Source of the DNA: a virus
Strand: one strand, 5' to 3'
IMG/VR virus record: IMGVR_UViG_3300000956_000088
Span: 1-39,911 of that record
DNA: 39,911 nucleotides
Made by a program: the position numbers and the translations under genes. The notes under the pieces were generated by a model that saw only the letters and a list, made by a program, of their open reading frames with translations, was not told where the DNA came from and made no database searches. This document shows positions 14,947 through 22,172 of this stretch, piece by piece (position 1 is the first letter of the stretch; each line of letters begins with the position of its first letter).

Positions 14947-15417
14947 ATGACTGGACAGGAAGCAAGGAAGATACTGCGTAAGGGGCAGAACTGGGTGTAT
15001 ACAGGACCAACCGGAACGAGATACATACACCGCAATCTACTTCGTCTGGAATATCCATACAAATTCGGGAACGGTAAACAGCTTGGGTTTGATGACAGCT
15101 ATGGGACCTATGAACTACTGACCGATGTCAACACCGGCGAAAAGGCTGCTCAGTGGCTGGAATCTATCGCTGCCATGTTACGGCAAAAGAACCAGTCCTA
15201 TGGCAACAGCGTTGGCGAGCCAGTCCGCATCTTCAGCGACTGTGACAGCATCGAGGGGCTTATGGTGCGCATGGATGACAAGTGGTCCAGGATGATGCGT
15301 GGGACAGCCTCGGGAGAGGACCCTAACCGGGACTTCATCGGTTACTATGCATTGGCGGTGGCAGAGGGCTGGGAAGGGCCTGATGCCGAAATGTTGAAGC
15401 GAATCAAGGATAAGTAA
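14947..15417 (+). CDS. DUF1599/Nmad1-like nucleotide-associated protein, 156 aa
   Basis: The C-terminal half (about residues 65-150) carries the pattern of the DUF1599 family, also called nucleotide modification associated domain 1: KNQSYGNSVGEPVRIFSD, then VRMDDKWSRMMRG, then EDPNRDFIGYYALAVAEG. Family members are thought to act on nucleotides and are found in phages near DNA modification or nucleotide-pool genes. The N-terminal 60 residues (TGQEARKILRKGQNWVYTG...) are extra and unrecognised. The ATG has an AGGAG site. A LOG-family gene lies three genes on and a MazG-like gene at 23758, suggesting a nucleotide-pool theme. Enzymatic activity is not proven by sequence. Confidence 0.75.
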   Translation: MTGQEARKILRKGQNWVYTGPTGTRYIHRNLLRLEYPYKFGNGKQLGFDDSYGTYELLTDVNTGEKAAQWLESIAAMLRQKNQSYGNSVGEPVRIFSDCDSIEGLMVRMDDKWSRMMRGTASGEDPNRDFIGYYALAVAEGWEGPDAEMLKRIKDK

Positions 15418-15428
15418 TGGAGGATGCT

Positions 15429-16010
15429 ATGAGTAATGTGAATGAACTTGCCGTGAAGATTCAAAAGGACAATAAGGCCTGGAAAACAATGACACGGGCC
15501 CAGCGACGGGTAGCTGTAGCCAAGGATGTCATTAAATGGCTGGACCAGGACAAGCTGGTGGCCAGCTCCGGTACCTATCTGTTTGCTGGGTATGGAAACG
15601 ACGACCTTAGCAATCTTAGTAGCGTGAGACTAAACAATCCCGATGGCAGTTTCCAGGATACGCTTAAAACCCTCCCGGCGTGCGAGGTCTGTGCCAAGGG
15701 TGCTATCTTTGTCTGCGCCGTTAACCGGCAGAACAAGGTGACCAATGCCGAGACAGGCAACTGGGGCTGGACGGGAGAGGAAATGCGCGATAAGCTTCGC
15801 GGACTGTTTTCGGCGCGGCAACTGGACCTGATTGAGGCAGAGTTTGAGGGCAGCTACGGCTACTACTCCAGAATCATGGAAAAGACCATGGACTGTGATG
15901 ATGAAAGCAGGATGCGTGCCATTATGCGTAACATTATCAAGAACAAAGGCACTTTCCTTCGCAAGGACGAGCGACTGGATAAAACAGGGATTCGCCAGCC
16001 GCTTAAGTAA
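15429..16010 (+). CDS. conserved-looking hypothetical, 193 aa
   Basis: The ATG at 15429 is preferred over the overlapping 15417 because GGAGG lies five bases before it. No domain is recognised with confidence. The protein is soluble, with paired Cys in CEVC at about residues 83-86 and a well-balanced mix of charged and aromatic residues (FAGYGNDDLSNLSSVRLN, NRQNKVTNAETGNWGWTG, FEGSYGYYSRIMEK). The C-terminal 50 residues are helical. Its tidy composition suggests a folded enzyme or adaptor of early infection, but function cannot be assigned. Confidence 0.75.
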   Translation: MSNVNELAVKIQKDNKAWKTMTRAQRRVAVAKDVIKWLDQDKLVASSGTYLFAGYGNDDLSNLSSVRLNNPDGSFQDTLKTLPACEVCAKGAIFVCAVNRQNKVTNAETGNWGWTGEEMRDKLRGLFSARQLDLIEAEFEGSYGYYSRIMEKTMDCDDESRMRAIMRNIIKNKGTFLRKDERLDKTGIRQPLK

Positions 16011-16037
16011 CAAGGATAAGCAAGAAAGGAACCAGTC

Positions 16038-16349
16038 ATGAAAATCAAGTTGAACGTTACCCGTAAGCATATCATGTCCGGAGACTGCGGCGATATTAAT
16101 TCCTGTGCCATTGCCCAGGCAGTTGCTGACCAGTTTGCTGGCGCTATGGTCAAGGTGGGCGGGACGGTTGAGGTGTATAACAGCAGCGGAAACATCGTGT
16201 TGCAAAGTCACTTGCCTGTTAAGGCTCTTAACTTCATGGAACGTTTTGATAGCTGTGACGGTGGTTGGTCGGTTACCAATAAAGACATTGAAAAGGCTAA
16301 GCGCAAGCTTAAGCCAGTGTCGTTTACCCTTGACTTCCAGGTGGTCTAG
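16038..16349 (+). CDS. hypothetical protein, 103 aa
   Basis: Unrecognised small soluble protein. It begins at an ATG with AAAGGA about ten bases upstream. The first 40 residues hold HIMSGDCGDINSCAIAQAVA, with paired Cys spaced five apart, followed by a helix (VADQFAGAMVKVGGTVEVY). The C-terminus is a strand-rich segment (KLKPVSFTLDFQVV). It lies two bases before the LOG gene and ends in TAG. Confidence 0.7.
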   Translation: MKIKLNVTRKHIMSGDCGDINSCAIAQAVADQFAGAMVKVGGTVEVYNSSGNIVLQSHLPVKALNFMERFDSCDGGWSVTNKDIEKAKRKLKPVSFTLDFQVV

Positions 16350-16351
16350 TC

Positions 16352-16915
16352 TTGTTCAAAGTCTGCGTATTTGCAGGTGCCAGAGGCACTGACCATTGGC
16401 AGGCCGATGCCAGGTACATCGGGCAGGAGCTTGCCAGGCGTCAGTGCCATGTCTTTTACGGCGGCAGCTCCAAGGGTGTTATGGGCGCGCTGGCCGATGG
16501 AGTCATGTCAGTCGTTGGTGGTAAGATTACAGGGGTGCTGCCTGAGAAGATTGCAGCCCTGAAGCATTACCGTCCCGATATCGAGATTGTGTCAGCCAAG
16601 ACGATGGCAGAGCGCAAGGCAGTCTTCTGGAACTGTGACAGCTTCCTGTGCCTGCCAGGTGGGCTTGGTACCATGGATGAACTGTTCGAGATTTGGACCC
16701 TGACCAAGCTTGGATACCAGGAACATAAGCCTATCGTGGTCTTTAACCAGTACGGATTCTATGACCCGCTGCGTTCAGTAGTTAACAAGATGGTAGATAA
16801 TAGATTCATGACACATGAGCGGTCAGGGATGGTACTGTGGGCTGACACTGCCAACGATGCCATTGACCTGACGACCCAGGTTAGGTGCGACGCTGTAAAG
16901 GCCACGGAAGAGTGA
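16352..16915 (+). CDS. LOG-family (SLOG) nucleotide phosphoribohydrolase-like protein, 187 aa
   Basis: A Rossmann-like LOG/lysine decarboxylase-like protein. Signature motifs are intact: GGSSKGVMGALADG at residues 37-50, MAERKA at 85-90 and PGGLGTMDE at 102-110. In cellular members the Arg and Glu of these motifs hydrolyse nucleoside 5'-monophosphates to base and ribose 5-phosphate; related SLOG proteins bind NAD-type ligands. The start is TTG 16352, preceded by AGGTGG at eight bases and a TAG two bases back; no ATG fits the conserved N-terminal strand FKVCVFAGA. Its role in the phage is unknown; nucleotide-pool recycling or interference with nucleotide-signal defence are possible. It overlaps the next gene by four bases. 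Confidence 0.88.
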   Translation: MFKVCVFAGARGTDHWQADARYIGQELARRQCHVFYGGSSKGVMGALADGVMSVVGGKITGVLPEKIAALKHYRPDIEIVSAKTMAERKAVFWNCDSFLCLPGGLGTMDELFEIWTLTKLGYQEHKPIVVFNQYGFYDPLRSVVNKMVDNRFMTHERSGMVLWADTANDAIDLTTQVRCDAVKATEE

Positions 16916-17067
16916 AGTTCCTACTCTTTCCACTTATCCTTAACCTGCTATATGTAGGTGCCTTTATCGAGGCCTGCTATAAGAAAGAATGGGCACGTGC
17001 CGTTTACTGGGTCTGTGCCATTGGCATGAATACTGCAGTTAGCTACTTCATAGGAAAGACTACATGA
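16912..17067 (+). CDS. small two-helix membrane protein, 51 aa, GTG start
   Basis: The GTG at 16912 overlaps the stop of the LOG gene (GTGA) and has GGAAG upstream, so it is preferred over an in-frame start at 16885. Two hydrophobic segments (FLLFPLILNLLYVGAFIEA and AVYWVCAIGMNTAVSYFIG) are joined by a charged loop CYKKEWAR. It ends in ATGA with the exonuclease gene. Coupled expression with the LOG protein may mean that they act together, but this is only inference. Confidence 0.65.
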   Translation: MKFLLFPLILNLLYVGAFIEACYKKEWARAVYWVCAIGMNTAVSYFIGKTT

Positions 17068-17810
17068 ACGAACAGCAAGTCAAGGTCAAGCGACTGTCAC
17101 CGCACCTGGCACATACCCTGCTTACTCTATCCCCTAAGCATGCCTGGGCCAAGGCCAATTACATGTTGGAGACTGAAAAGGACGACAACACCAAGCCAAA
17201 GGGCCTTGGCAAGCTTGTGGATAGGCTTGTTTATGGGGTAGGTGACGAAATTGTTGTTCGCCAGCCACGCGAAAAGATGGAACCTGTCCGTGGACAGATT
17301 CATTGTCTGCAGACGGAACTGGACCGGGCTACCAAGATTGCTGCCGCTGTCATGGATAAGGTACCTGACGTGCGGCTAGGCGAGTTGCAGCGTAAGCTTA
17401 TATGGGATTATGGCGAGGTCGTATGTGCTGGCATTCCCGACCAGGTACTGCCAGGTGGCCATGTCCGTGACCTTAAGACGTGCTGGGATTGTAGTGATGA
17501 TGGAATTCAGAAGGCCATAGAGGACTATGGCTATGATATTGCTGCAGCTGCTTACATCAGCGGGATAGTAAGGCTAGATAACATTCCCGCTGACTTCCAG
17601 TGGATTTTTGTTGAGTCTGGCTATCCCCATGACGTGCGCATCATTACACCTACGGCTGAAATGCTCCAGTCTGGGAGACGGTTGTGGGACAAGGCTGTAA
17701 CTGCCTGGAAGATTGGTATGGACACAGGTAACTGGGAAGGCAGAGGAAATGCAACTGTGGATGTCAGCAGAAAGCGCAAATACAAAGACAACAGCGAATG
17801 GTTCAGCTAA
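17064..17810 (+). CDS. PD-(D/E)XK exonuclease (DUF3799/RecE-like), 248 aa
   Basis: Matches the phage exonuclease group with a PDDEXK fold. An N-terminal helix with SPKHAW (residue 23 on) is typical of these proteins. The active-site block is GIPDQV at about 123-128 and VRDLKT at 134-139, giving Asp126, Asp136 and Lys138, followed by the helix YGYDIAAAAYISG. Such enzymes degrade one strand of duplex DNA and act in recombination or host-DNA breakdown. Genes next to it often encode a single-strand annealing or binding partner, and the next gene could be that. The ATG overlaps the previous stop (ATGA). It ends in FS then stop, with the shared junction word CAGCTAAAGTAG. Confidence 0.85.
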   Translation: MNEQQVKVKRLSPHLAHTLLTLSPKHAWAKANYMLETEKDDNTKPKGLGKLVDRLVYGVGDEIVVRQPREKMEPVRGQIHCLQTELDRATKIAAAVMDKVPDVRLGELQRKLIWDYGEVVCAGIPDQVLPGGHVRDLKTCWDCSDDGIQKAIEDYGYDIAAAAYISGIVRLDNIPADFQWIFVESGYPHDVRIITPTAEMLQSGRRLWDKAVTAWKIGMDTGNWEGRGNATVDVSRKRKYKDNSEWFS

Positions 17811-17843
17811 AGTAGAAACGTACCCAAACACAGGAGAATGACA

Positions 17844-18203
17844 ATGAATGAACGTACCATGACCGATGAAGATGTTGTTATCCAGAACCAGTACGTCAAT
17901 GCCGACGAGCTGGCTGAGCTTGGTCCGCGTGTCGTCACTGTGACGGATGTCCGCGTCGTGGACTTTGCCAAGGACGGGGAAGCACCTGACGAGAAGCAGG
18001 TACTGGTGTTTGACGATGACACCAAGCTTACCTTGAATGCCACGCGTCGTGGTCAGCTCAAGGACATCATCAAGCCTGCCGACGGCAAGGTCAAGGTGGC
18101 CCAGTTGAAGGGTCTGCAGATTAAGCTTACCACTGCCAAGGTCAACAGCCCCAGCGGCAAGAAAGTTAACAGCGTCCAGATTGAGAACGGCGCGGCATTC
18201 TAA
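17844..18203 (+). CDS. possible ssDNA-binding-type protein, 119 aa
   Basis: The ATG at 17844 lies seven bases after AGGAG; an in-frame ATG at 17838 is too close to it. The N-terminal 20 residues are acidic. The rest is strand-rich and repeated in rhythm (VVTVTDVRVVDFAKDGEA, KQVLVFDDDTKLTLNATRRG, GLQIKLTTAKVNSPSGKKV), consistent with an OB-like or beta-barrel fold. Position between an exonuclease and a helicase makes a replication or recombination accessory such as an ssDNA-binding protein plausible. I do not recognise a named family, and a short aromatic-poor sequence weakens the OB idea. Confidence 0.7.
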   Translation: MNERTMTDEDVVIQNQYVNADELAELGPRVVTVTDVRVVDFAKDGEAPDEKQVLVFDDDTKLTLNATRRGQLKDIIKPADGKVKVAQLKGLQIKLTTAKVNSPSGKKVNSVQIENGAAF

Positions 18204-18208
18204 CCTAT

Positions 18209-18286
18209 CCAATTGCCAGGTTGCACGCGAGGCCATCCCATAACCGCGGCGCATTAAATGACCCAGGCAGGTGGCCTGGTAATTGG
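18209..18286 (+). promoter_or_regulatory. mutually exclusive hairpins before the helicase gene
   Basis: In the 92-base gap, CCAATTGCCAGG (18209-18220) pairs with CCTGGTAATTGG (18275-18286) in eleven of twelve positions, the twelfth being a G-U in RNA. The CCTGG arm can instead pair locally with CCAGG at 18263-18267. The helicase ATG at 18296 has no good Shine-Dalgarno. This looks like an RNA switch or a barrier to read-through. Confidence 0.45.
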
Positions 18287-18295
18287 ACCTAACTT

Positions 18296-19999
18296 ATGCA
18301 ACAACTTAGCCTGGCTGGCTATGTCGATGTAGAGGCCGCGGAAAGCACATCCCCCTCCAATGTGCCTGCTGTCCGTCCGATGACTGCAAGACAGCCACGT
18401 GACTACCAGACACGCATAGCCAGCCAGGCTCTTTCCTTATTTCGGCAACGCAAAAGCCCGCTGTCCGTAGCAGCTACGGGGACAGGGAAAACCTTCACAG
18501 CAGCACTGGGGATATCGCAGTTCCAGGGGAGGGTACTGTGGCTGGCACACCGCATCGAGCTAATTCAACAGGCAAAGCTTGCGTTGGAGGACATATTAGG
18601 TGAGACTGTCGAACTTGAGACTCCTGGCAATTACAGTAGCTCTGCTAGGGTTGTCGTGGCATCTAAGGACACTCTTAGAACACCTGATAGGCTGGGAAGG
18701 ATACTGAACTATGACCATTTCGACCTCATAGTCATTGACGAATGCCATCACCTACATGCTAAAGCCAGCAGCTACACGAAAATCATTGAGCGATATCCAT
18801 CTGCTTTACACTGGGGTCTTACGGCTACTCCTGGCAGACTGGACAAGAGGCCATTACGGTATTTCGATTGCCAGACTGATGCTTATGGCATTGTCGAGGC
18901 TTCTAAGGATAGCTGGCTGGTTCCGATACTGGCTAAGCGGGTTAAGGTTACGTCAGTAGACCTGTCAAATGTTGATACAGTTGCGGGTGACTTTGCAAAG
19001 GATGAACTAGATGCGGTCATGGCTTCGGAAAGCAGTCTCCACGGCACTGCTAATGCTATTCTTGACAATGCCAATGAGCGTCCCGGTCTTGTATTTAGTA
19101 CTGGAGTCGATACGGCAAGGCGACAAGCTGAAATCCTCAACAGGTACAAGCCAGGCTGCGCCATGTTCGTGTCAGGAGAAACCTCTGATGAGGACAGACG
19201 CAAGCTCTTTACCGAGTTTGGACGCACCTACCAATTCCTGGTGAATGTAGGTGTAGCCACTGAAGGTACGGACCTGCCACTGTGCAGCCTCATTGCCATG
19301 TGCAGGCCTACGCAGTCACCAACGCTGTTCCAACAAATGCTAGGCCGGGGACTGCGGCCAGAGAAGGGGATTGATAGTGCAGAAGACAGAGCGGCCTGGA
19401 TACAGGGCAGTAGCAAGCCTAATTGCCTGGTCCTTGACTTTGTTGGAAACGCTGGAAAACACCGCGTCGCGACTGCGGCGGATGTGCTCTTGGATGAAGC
19501 ATTACCACAACAGGTTAGGGATGTCGTTGCAGCTAAGCTTGAGCAAGGCCTGGCAGCAGGCAAGGAAATAAGCGTTGCCGAGGCCATTGAACAGGAGCTT
19601 GCCAATGAAAGCGAAATCAAAGAAGCAGCCGCTGCAAAGGTACGCGCTGAGCTGGAATCTAGATTACGGATACGTGGCATATCTAACTATCAAATACAGG
19701 ATATCTTCCTCCTGGGGATGGGAGCGTCTGACGCATTCACAGAAACAGGGATGCCTCAGGCAGCTACTCCTGGGCAAGTCCAACGACTACTTAAGCTTGG
19801 TATCAGCTTCGATGCAGGTCTTTCCGCAAGTGACGCAAGGAAGCTCCTGGCAGAGCATAGGGAACGGAATAACCTGGCAACTGAAAAGCAAGTAAACTAC
19901 CTGCTACGTGTCAGGCCAAGTGTCATAACTCCAGAATTGACAAAGAAGCAGGCCAGGACGATAATGCTAACCATGTGGGGAAAGAAGCGGAAATGGTAG
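18296..19999 (+). CDS. SF2 DEAD/DEAH-box helicase, 567 aa
   Basis: ATP-dependent helicase of superfamily 2, resembling the Res/UvsW group of phage branch-migration helicases. Motif Q region: QPRDYQTRIA. Walker A is AATGTGKTF at about 59-67, the Walker B box DECH at 148-151, motif III LTATP at about 175-179, and motif VI QMLGRGLRP at 346-354. Both RecA-like domains are complete, followed by an unusual helical C-terminal region of about 190 residues with Ala/Glu-rich helices. Likely roles are replication-fork remodelling and recombination with the exonuclease two genes upstream. The start ATG has a weak ribosome site behind a strong hairpin. The stop overlaps the next gene. Confidence 0.92.
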   Translation: MQQLSLAGYVDVEAAESTSPSNVPAVRPMTARQPRDYQTRIASQALSLFRQRKSPLSVAATGTGKTFTAALGISQFQGRVLWLAHRIELIQQAKLALEDILGETVELETPGNYSSSARVVVASKDTLRTPDRLGRILNYDHFDLIVIDECHHLHAKASSYTKIIERYPSALHWGLTATPGRLDKRPLRYFDCQTDAYGIVEASKDSWLVPILAKRVKVTSVDLSNVDTVAGDFAKDELDAVMASESSLHGTANAILDNANERPGLVFSTGVDTARRQAEILNRYKPGCAMFVSGETSDEDRRKLFTEFGRTYQFLVNVGVATEGTDLPLCSLIAMCRPTQSPTLFQQMLGRGLRPEKGIDSAEDRAAWIQGSSKPNCLVLDFVGNAGKHRVATAADVLLDEALPQQVRDVVAAKLEQGLAAGKEISVAEAIEQELANESEIKEAAAAKVRAELESRLRIRGISNYQIQDIFLLGMGASDAFTETGMPQAATPGQVQRLLKLGISFDAGLSASDARKLLAEHRERNNLATEKQVNYLLRVRPSVITPELTKKQARTIMLTMWGKKRKW

Positions 20000-20172
20000 G
20001 CAAGGAAACGCGGAAGCAACGGCTACAGTCACAGAAGCGTGACTTAGTGCAGTACATGCTGAGCAAGATTGAATGGGAAGACTGGCACGCGGTCATGGAT
20101 GCGGCTGCTGACATCCGGGAGATTGAAGCAGAATTGAAGGGGATGGACCATGGCCAGTCTAAAGATGCTTGA
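19993..20172 (+). CDS. helical hypothetical protein, 59 aa
   Basis: The ATG at 19993 overlaps the helicase stop and is preferred over a GTG at 19975. The product is basic at the start (VGKETRKQRLQSQKRDLVQY) and then helical and acidic (ADIREIEAELKGMDHGQ). A short coiled coil or adaptor to the helicase is possible. It overlaps the next gene by 23 bases. No family is recognised. Confidence 0.6.
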   Translation: MVGKETRKQRLQSQKRDLVQYMLSKIEWEDWHAVMDAAADIREIEAELKGMDHGQSKDA

Positions 20173-20395
20173 TAAGCTAGAAGCAGATGCCGCTAAAGCT
20201 CAGAAACGCGCTAACGCTTGCAGGGGCAAGCTGGCCAAAGACTGTAAGCATCTACGTACAGAAGAATACCGCTGGGAACACGACAACGGCTATGGCAGGC
20301 AGTCCATGCAATCTGGTACCATTTGTAAGATTTGTTACAAGGTAGACCTGTGGAACAGCGGTAGGTTTCTAAGTTCCGATGAAAGGAAGTGGTAA
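20150..20395 (+). CDS. 81-aa protein with Cys/His metal-site pattern
   Basis: The ATG at 20150 follows GGGGAT. The first half is a helix (LDKLEADAAKAQKRANACRG), followed by CKHLRTEEY and, 26 residues later, CKICYKVD, so Cys32-His34 and Cys59-Cys62 may bind one zinc. Phages often carry such single zinc-ribbon proteins between replication genes. Its stop overlaps the next ATG (TAATG). Function is unknown. Confidence 0.65.
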   Translation: MASLKMLDKLEADAAKAQKRANACRGKLAKDCKHLRTEEYRWEHDNGYGRQSMQSGTICKICYKVDLWNSGRFLSSDERKW

Positions 20396-20898
20396 TGGCA
20401 AAGAAGGGTAGCGATGGCCTGACCGACAACCAGCGGCTAGTGCTGGACCTGTCACGACTGCTTAAGCGGCCTTCCGAGATTGCTACTGCAACGGGCCTGG
20501 GGCTTAACCAGGTAGCCAACATTAAGAGCAAGCTGGCTGCCAGGGGGTATACCCTTCCCAGGTTCAAACGTACGCCACAGGAGCTGCTAGAGGCCTTGGA
20601 AGCGAATCCGCCAAAGCCACGTAAGCTTAAGCCTGTTGCCGCTGAGCGTCAGTTCTGCAAGTGTGGACTAACCTTGCCTTGTAACAACTGCTGCCTTAGG
20701 CCAGAGTATATGTATGATGTTGCCTGCAGCAGAGATGGAAGTGTTACAGGCGTACCTAAAACTACCCGTCCAGGACAGGAGCTTGATGGAGGTTACGAGC
20801 GGTTTGACAGCTCTAGTGGCTATTTTAACGGCGGGCTTGATAGACCAGAAACAGGTTTTGAAGCTGGCCCAGGATATACAAAGGACATGTCACGATGA
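20395..20898 (+). CDS. HTH plus Cys-cluster protein, 167 aa, overlaps another frame
   Basis: The ATG at 20395 is in a TAATG overlap, with AAGGAAG upstream. Residues 8-45 look like a helix-turn-helix of the LuxR/sigma-4 type (LTDNQRLVLDLSRLLKRP, SEIATATGLGLNQVANIKS). A Cys cluster at about residues 87-100 (CKCGLTLPCNNCC) may bind metal. The last 60 residues (from about 107) are Gly, Ser, Asp and Arg-rich and lie over a more protein-like frame at 20714-20902, so this tail may be incidental, or the product may be shorter through frameshifting. Probably a DNA-binding regulator of early genes. Confidence 0.65.
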   Translation: MAKKGSDGLTDNQRLVLDLSRLLKRPSEIATATGLGLNQVANIKSKLAARGYTLPRFKRTPQELLEALEANPPKPRKLKPVAAERQFCKCGLTLPCNNCCLRPEYMYDVACSRDGSVTGVPKTTRPGQELDGGYERFDSSSGYFNGGLDRPETGFEAGPGYTKDMSR

Positions 20899-20902
20899 AT
20901 AA
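20714..20902 (+). CDS. overlapping small helical protein, 62 aa
   Basis: Read in the +1 frame within the 3' third of the HTH gene. The product (MMLPAAEMEVLQAYLKLPV...) shows good amphipathic helices (EVTSGLTALVAILTAGLIDQ, KQVLKLAQDIQRTCHDE), far more protein-like than the Gly/Asp-rich reading of the other frame. Its stop at 20900-20902 lies just past the next gene's ATG. The ribosome site is weak (CAGAG), so expression may depend on coupling or frameshifting. Confidence 0.5.
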   Translation: MMLPAAEMEVLQAYLKLPVQDRSLMEVTSGLTALVAILTAGLIDQKQVLKLAQDIQRTCHDE

Positions 20903-21113
20903 GTGGCAAGAAAGACTGTATCAGGAAATTGACAACGGTGCTTACCTGTTTCAGAAAACTTGCCTTGCAAAGTCCTGGATTCTTGTTAGCAGCGATGGAG
21001 TTAGATATGTAAACCGTAAACGTGTCCAGGAGATGATTGACGCCGGCATGTTAGATGTTTCGGAAATCAAGAAATGCAAAATGGCATTCCCAGGGGCAGA
21101 CTATGAAAGCTAA
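20895..21113 (+). CDS. hypothetical protein, 72 aa
   Basis: The ATG at 20895 is in an ATGA overlap with the HTH gene. Unrecognised soluble protein with many aromatic and basic residues (MNKWQERLYQEIDNGAYLFQ, SSDGVRYVNRKRVQEMIDAG). The segment VRYVNRKRVQEMIDAGMLD resembles the helical half of a small DNA-binding or excision-type fold, but this is too weak to name. It overlaps the next gene. Confidence 0.65.
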   Translation: MNKWQERLYQEIDNGAYLFQKTCLAKSWILVSSDGVRYVNRKRVQEMIDAGMLDVSEIKKCKMAFPGADYES

Positions 21114-21273
21114 GAAAGCAGCCAAGCGCAAGGCCCATATCCGCAACCAGCTGGCCCTGGGCAAGGTTAATCGCTATGACGGTGTATGGGCTGACCCTGG
21201 CTGCCTTGATAGGAAAGTGGCGGACAGGGCTGCTATCATTTCGCAGCGCATGATGTCGAGTAAGAATAGTTAG
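21103..21273 (+). CDS. basic 56-aa hypothetical protein
   Basis: The ATG at 21103 follows AGGGGC and overlaps the previous stop; a longer in-frame TTG start at 21055 is less likely. The N-terminus is very basic (MKAKKAAKRKAHIRNQLALG). The C-terminus is KVADRAAIISQRMMSSKNS. It could be an RNA- or DNA-binding peptide. A 101-base gap holding a tRNA-like fold follows. Confidence 0.6.
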   Translation: MKAKKAAKRKAHIRNQLALGKVNRYDGVWADPGCLDRKVADRAAIISQRMMSSKNS

Positions 21274-21279
21274 CTTGTA

Positions 21280-21372
21280 GCCTGTTTAGGTTAACAAGGG
21301 CGGATACTAGTCACGCCTAGGTAAACCGGCCCGGAGCCCGGGCAGACCCTGGTTCGAGCCCAGGAGCAGGCG
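21280..21372 (+). ncRNA. tRNA-like element overlapping the primase ribosome site
   Basis: The 3' half is a convincing tRNA T-arm: CCTGG-TTCGAGC-CCAGG (21348-21364), followed by AGCAGGC (21365-21371), which pairs over seven positions with GCCTGTT at 21280-21286 (one G-T). The total length of 93 bases and a GCCCGG/CCGGGC stem with a three-base loop (about 21329-21343) resemble a class II tRNA with a long variable arm. I could not build a proper D-arm and seven-base anticodon loop; the nearest stem, GGGCG/CGCCT, has an 11-base loop. No CCA is encoded. AGGAG at 21362-21366, the primase Shine-Dalgarno, lies in the T-stem and acceptor. It is either a decayed or odd tRNA, or a regulatory mimic. Confidence 0.45.
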
Positions 21373-21374
21373 CG

Positions 21375-22166
21375 ATGCATACACGCGAAGAAGTAACAGC
21401 AGCCAAGCGGGTATCGCTCCTGCAACTGCTGCCAGCCGATGCTAAGCTTATCTCAAAAGGTAATGGACGTTACATGACACTGTGTCAGTTTCATGACGAG
21501 AAGACCCCCAGCATGTCACTGGTCAAGTACGATGACGGTTGCTGGGGCTATCGCTGCTTCGGGTGCGGGGCCAGTGGCGACCCAATCCGGTACCTGCAGA
21601 AGACGAAAGGGATGGATTTTGTGGATGCTGTCAAAGAACTGCTGCAGTCAGCTAAAACTGCCCCGGAACGGCCACAAGTCGTTGACACGTATCGTTACCT
21701 GGACAAGGACGGTAAACTTGCATACGAAGTGCTACGGTATAGCCCTAAGAACTTTCGCATGCGGCGACCAACGGACCAGGGCTGGAGCTGGTGCTTAGAT
21801 GGACTCGGTCGTGTACTGTATCAACTGCCGGTTCTGCTATCTGCCACCGGAGATATCTTCTATGTTGAAGGCGAGAAAGATGTCAAATGTCTTTCTTCAC
21901 ACAACCTTACTGCAACAACTCATGCAGGTGGAGCAGGAAGCTATAAGACTGAACTACTGCAGCAACTGCCGGTCGTCCCAGGACGGCGAGTCATTGTTGT
22001 GCCTGACAGGGATGAACCAGGAATGAAGATGATGCGTCGTATCTTTGCCGATGGCAGGTCGCTGGGCCATGACATGCACTTCCTGTTACTGCCACAGGGA
22101 AAGGATAGTACCGAATTCTTTGAGCTTGGTGGAACGCTTGAACAATTTCTTAGCGAGGTAAAATAA
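21375..22166 (+). CDS. DNA primase, CHC2 zinc finger plus TOPRIM, 263 aa
   Basis: DnaG-type primase that makes RNA primers at the phage fork. The zinc ribbon CQFH at 37-40 and CFGC at 61-64 gives Cys37, His40, Cys61 and Cys64. The TOPRIM domain follows, with VEGEKD at 164-169 and VPDRDEPG at 209-216. The linker (about 100-155) has the pattern seen in short phage primases. At 263 residues it lacks a helicase domain, so the replicative helicase and polymerase must come from elsewhere (host or off-window phage genes). The ATG at 21375 has its AGGAG inside the tRNA-like fold just upstream. Confidence 0.92.
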   Translation: MHTREEVTAAKRVSLLQLLPADAKLISKGNGRYMTLCQFHDEKTPSMSLVKYDDGCWGYRCFGCGASGDPIRYLQKTKGMDFVDAVKELLQSAKTAPERPQVVDTYRYLDKDGKLAYEVLRYSPKNFRMRRPTDQGWSWCLDGLGRVLYQLPVLLSATGDIFYVEGEKDVKCLSSHNLTATTHAGGAGSYKTELLQQLPVVPGRRVIVVPDRDEPGMKMMRRIFADGRSLGHDMHFLLLPQGKDSTEFFELGGTLEQFLSEVK

Positions 22167-22172
22167 CCATGG
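22152..22172 (+). repeat. direct repeat at gene junction, copy 1
   Basis: The word AGCGAGGTAAAATAAC followed by an ATGGAA start covers the last codons of the primase (Ser-Glu-Val-Lys-stop), the ribosome site and the next start. The same 16 bases recur at 22340-22355. Confidence 0.8.

Noticed and set aside
21340-21374. attP site for tRNA-gene integration (T-arm-like sequence)
   Set aside because: No integrase, excisionase or repressor is visible, and the acceptor pairing over 93 bases points to a whole tRNA-like fold rather than a 3' fragment.
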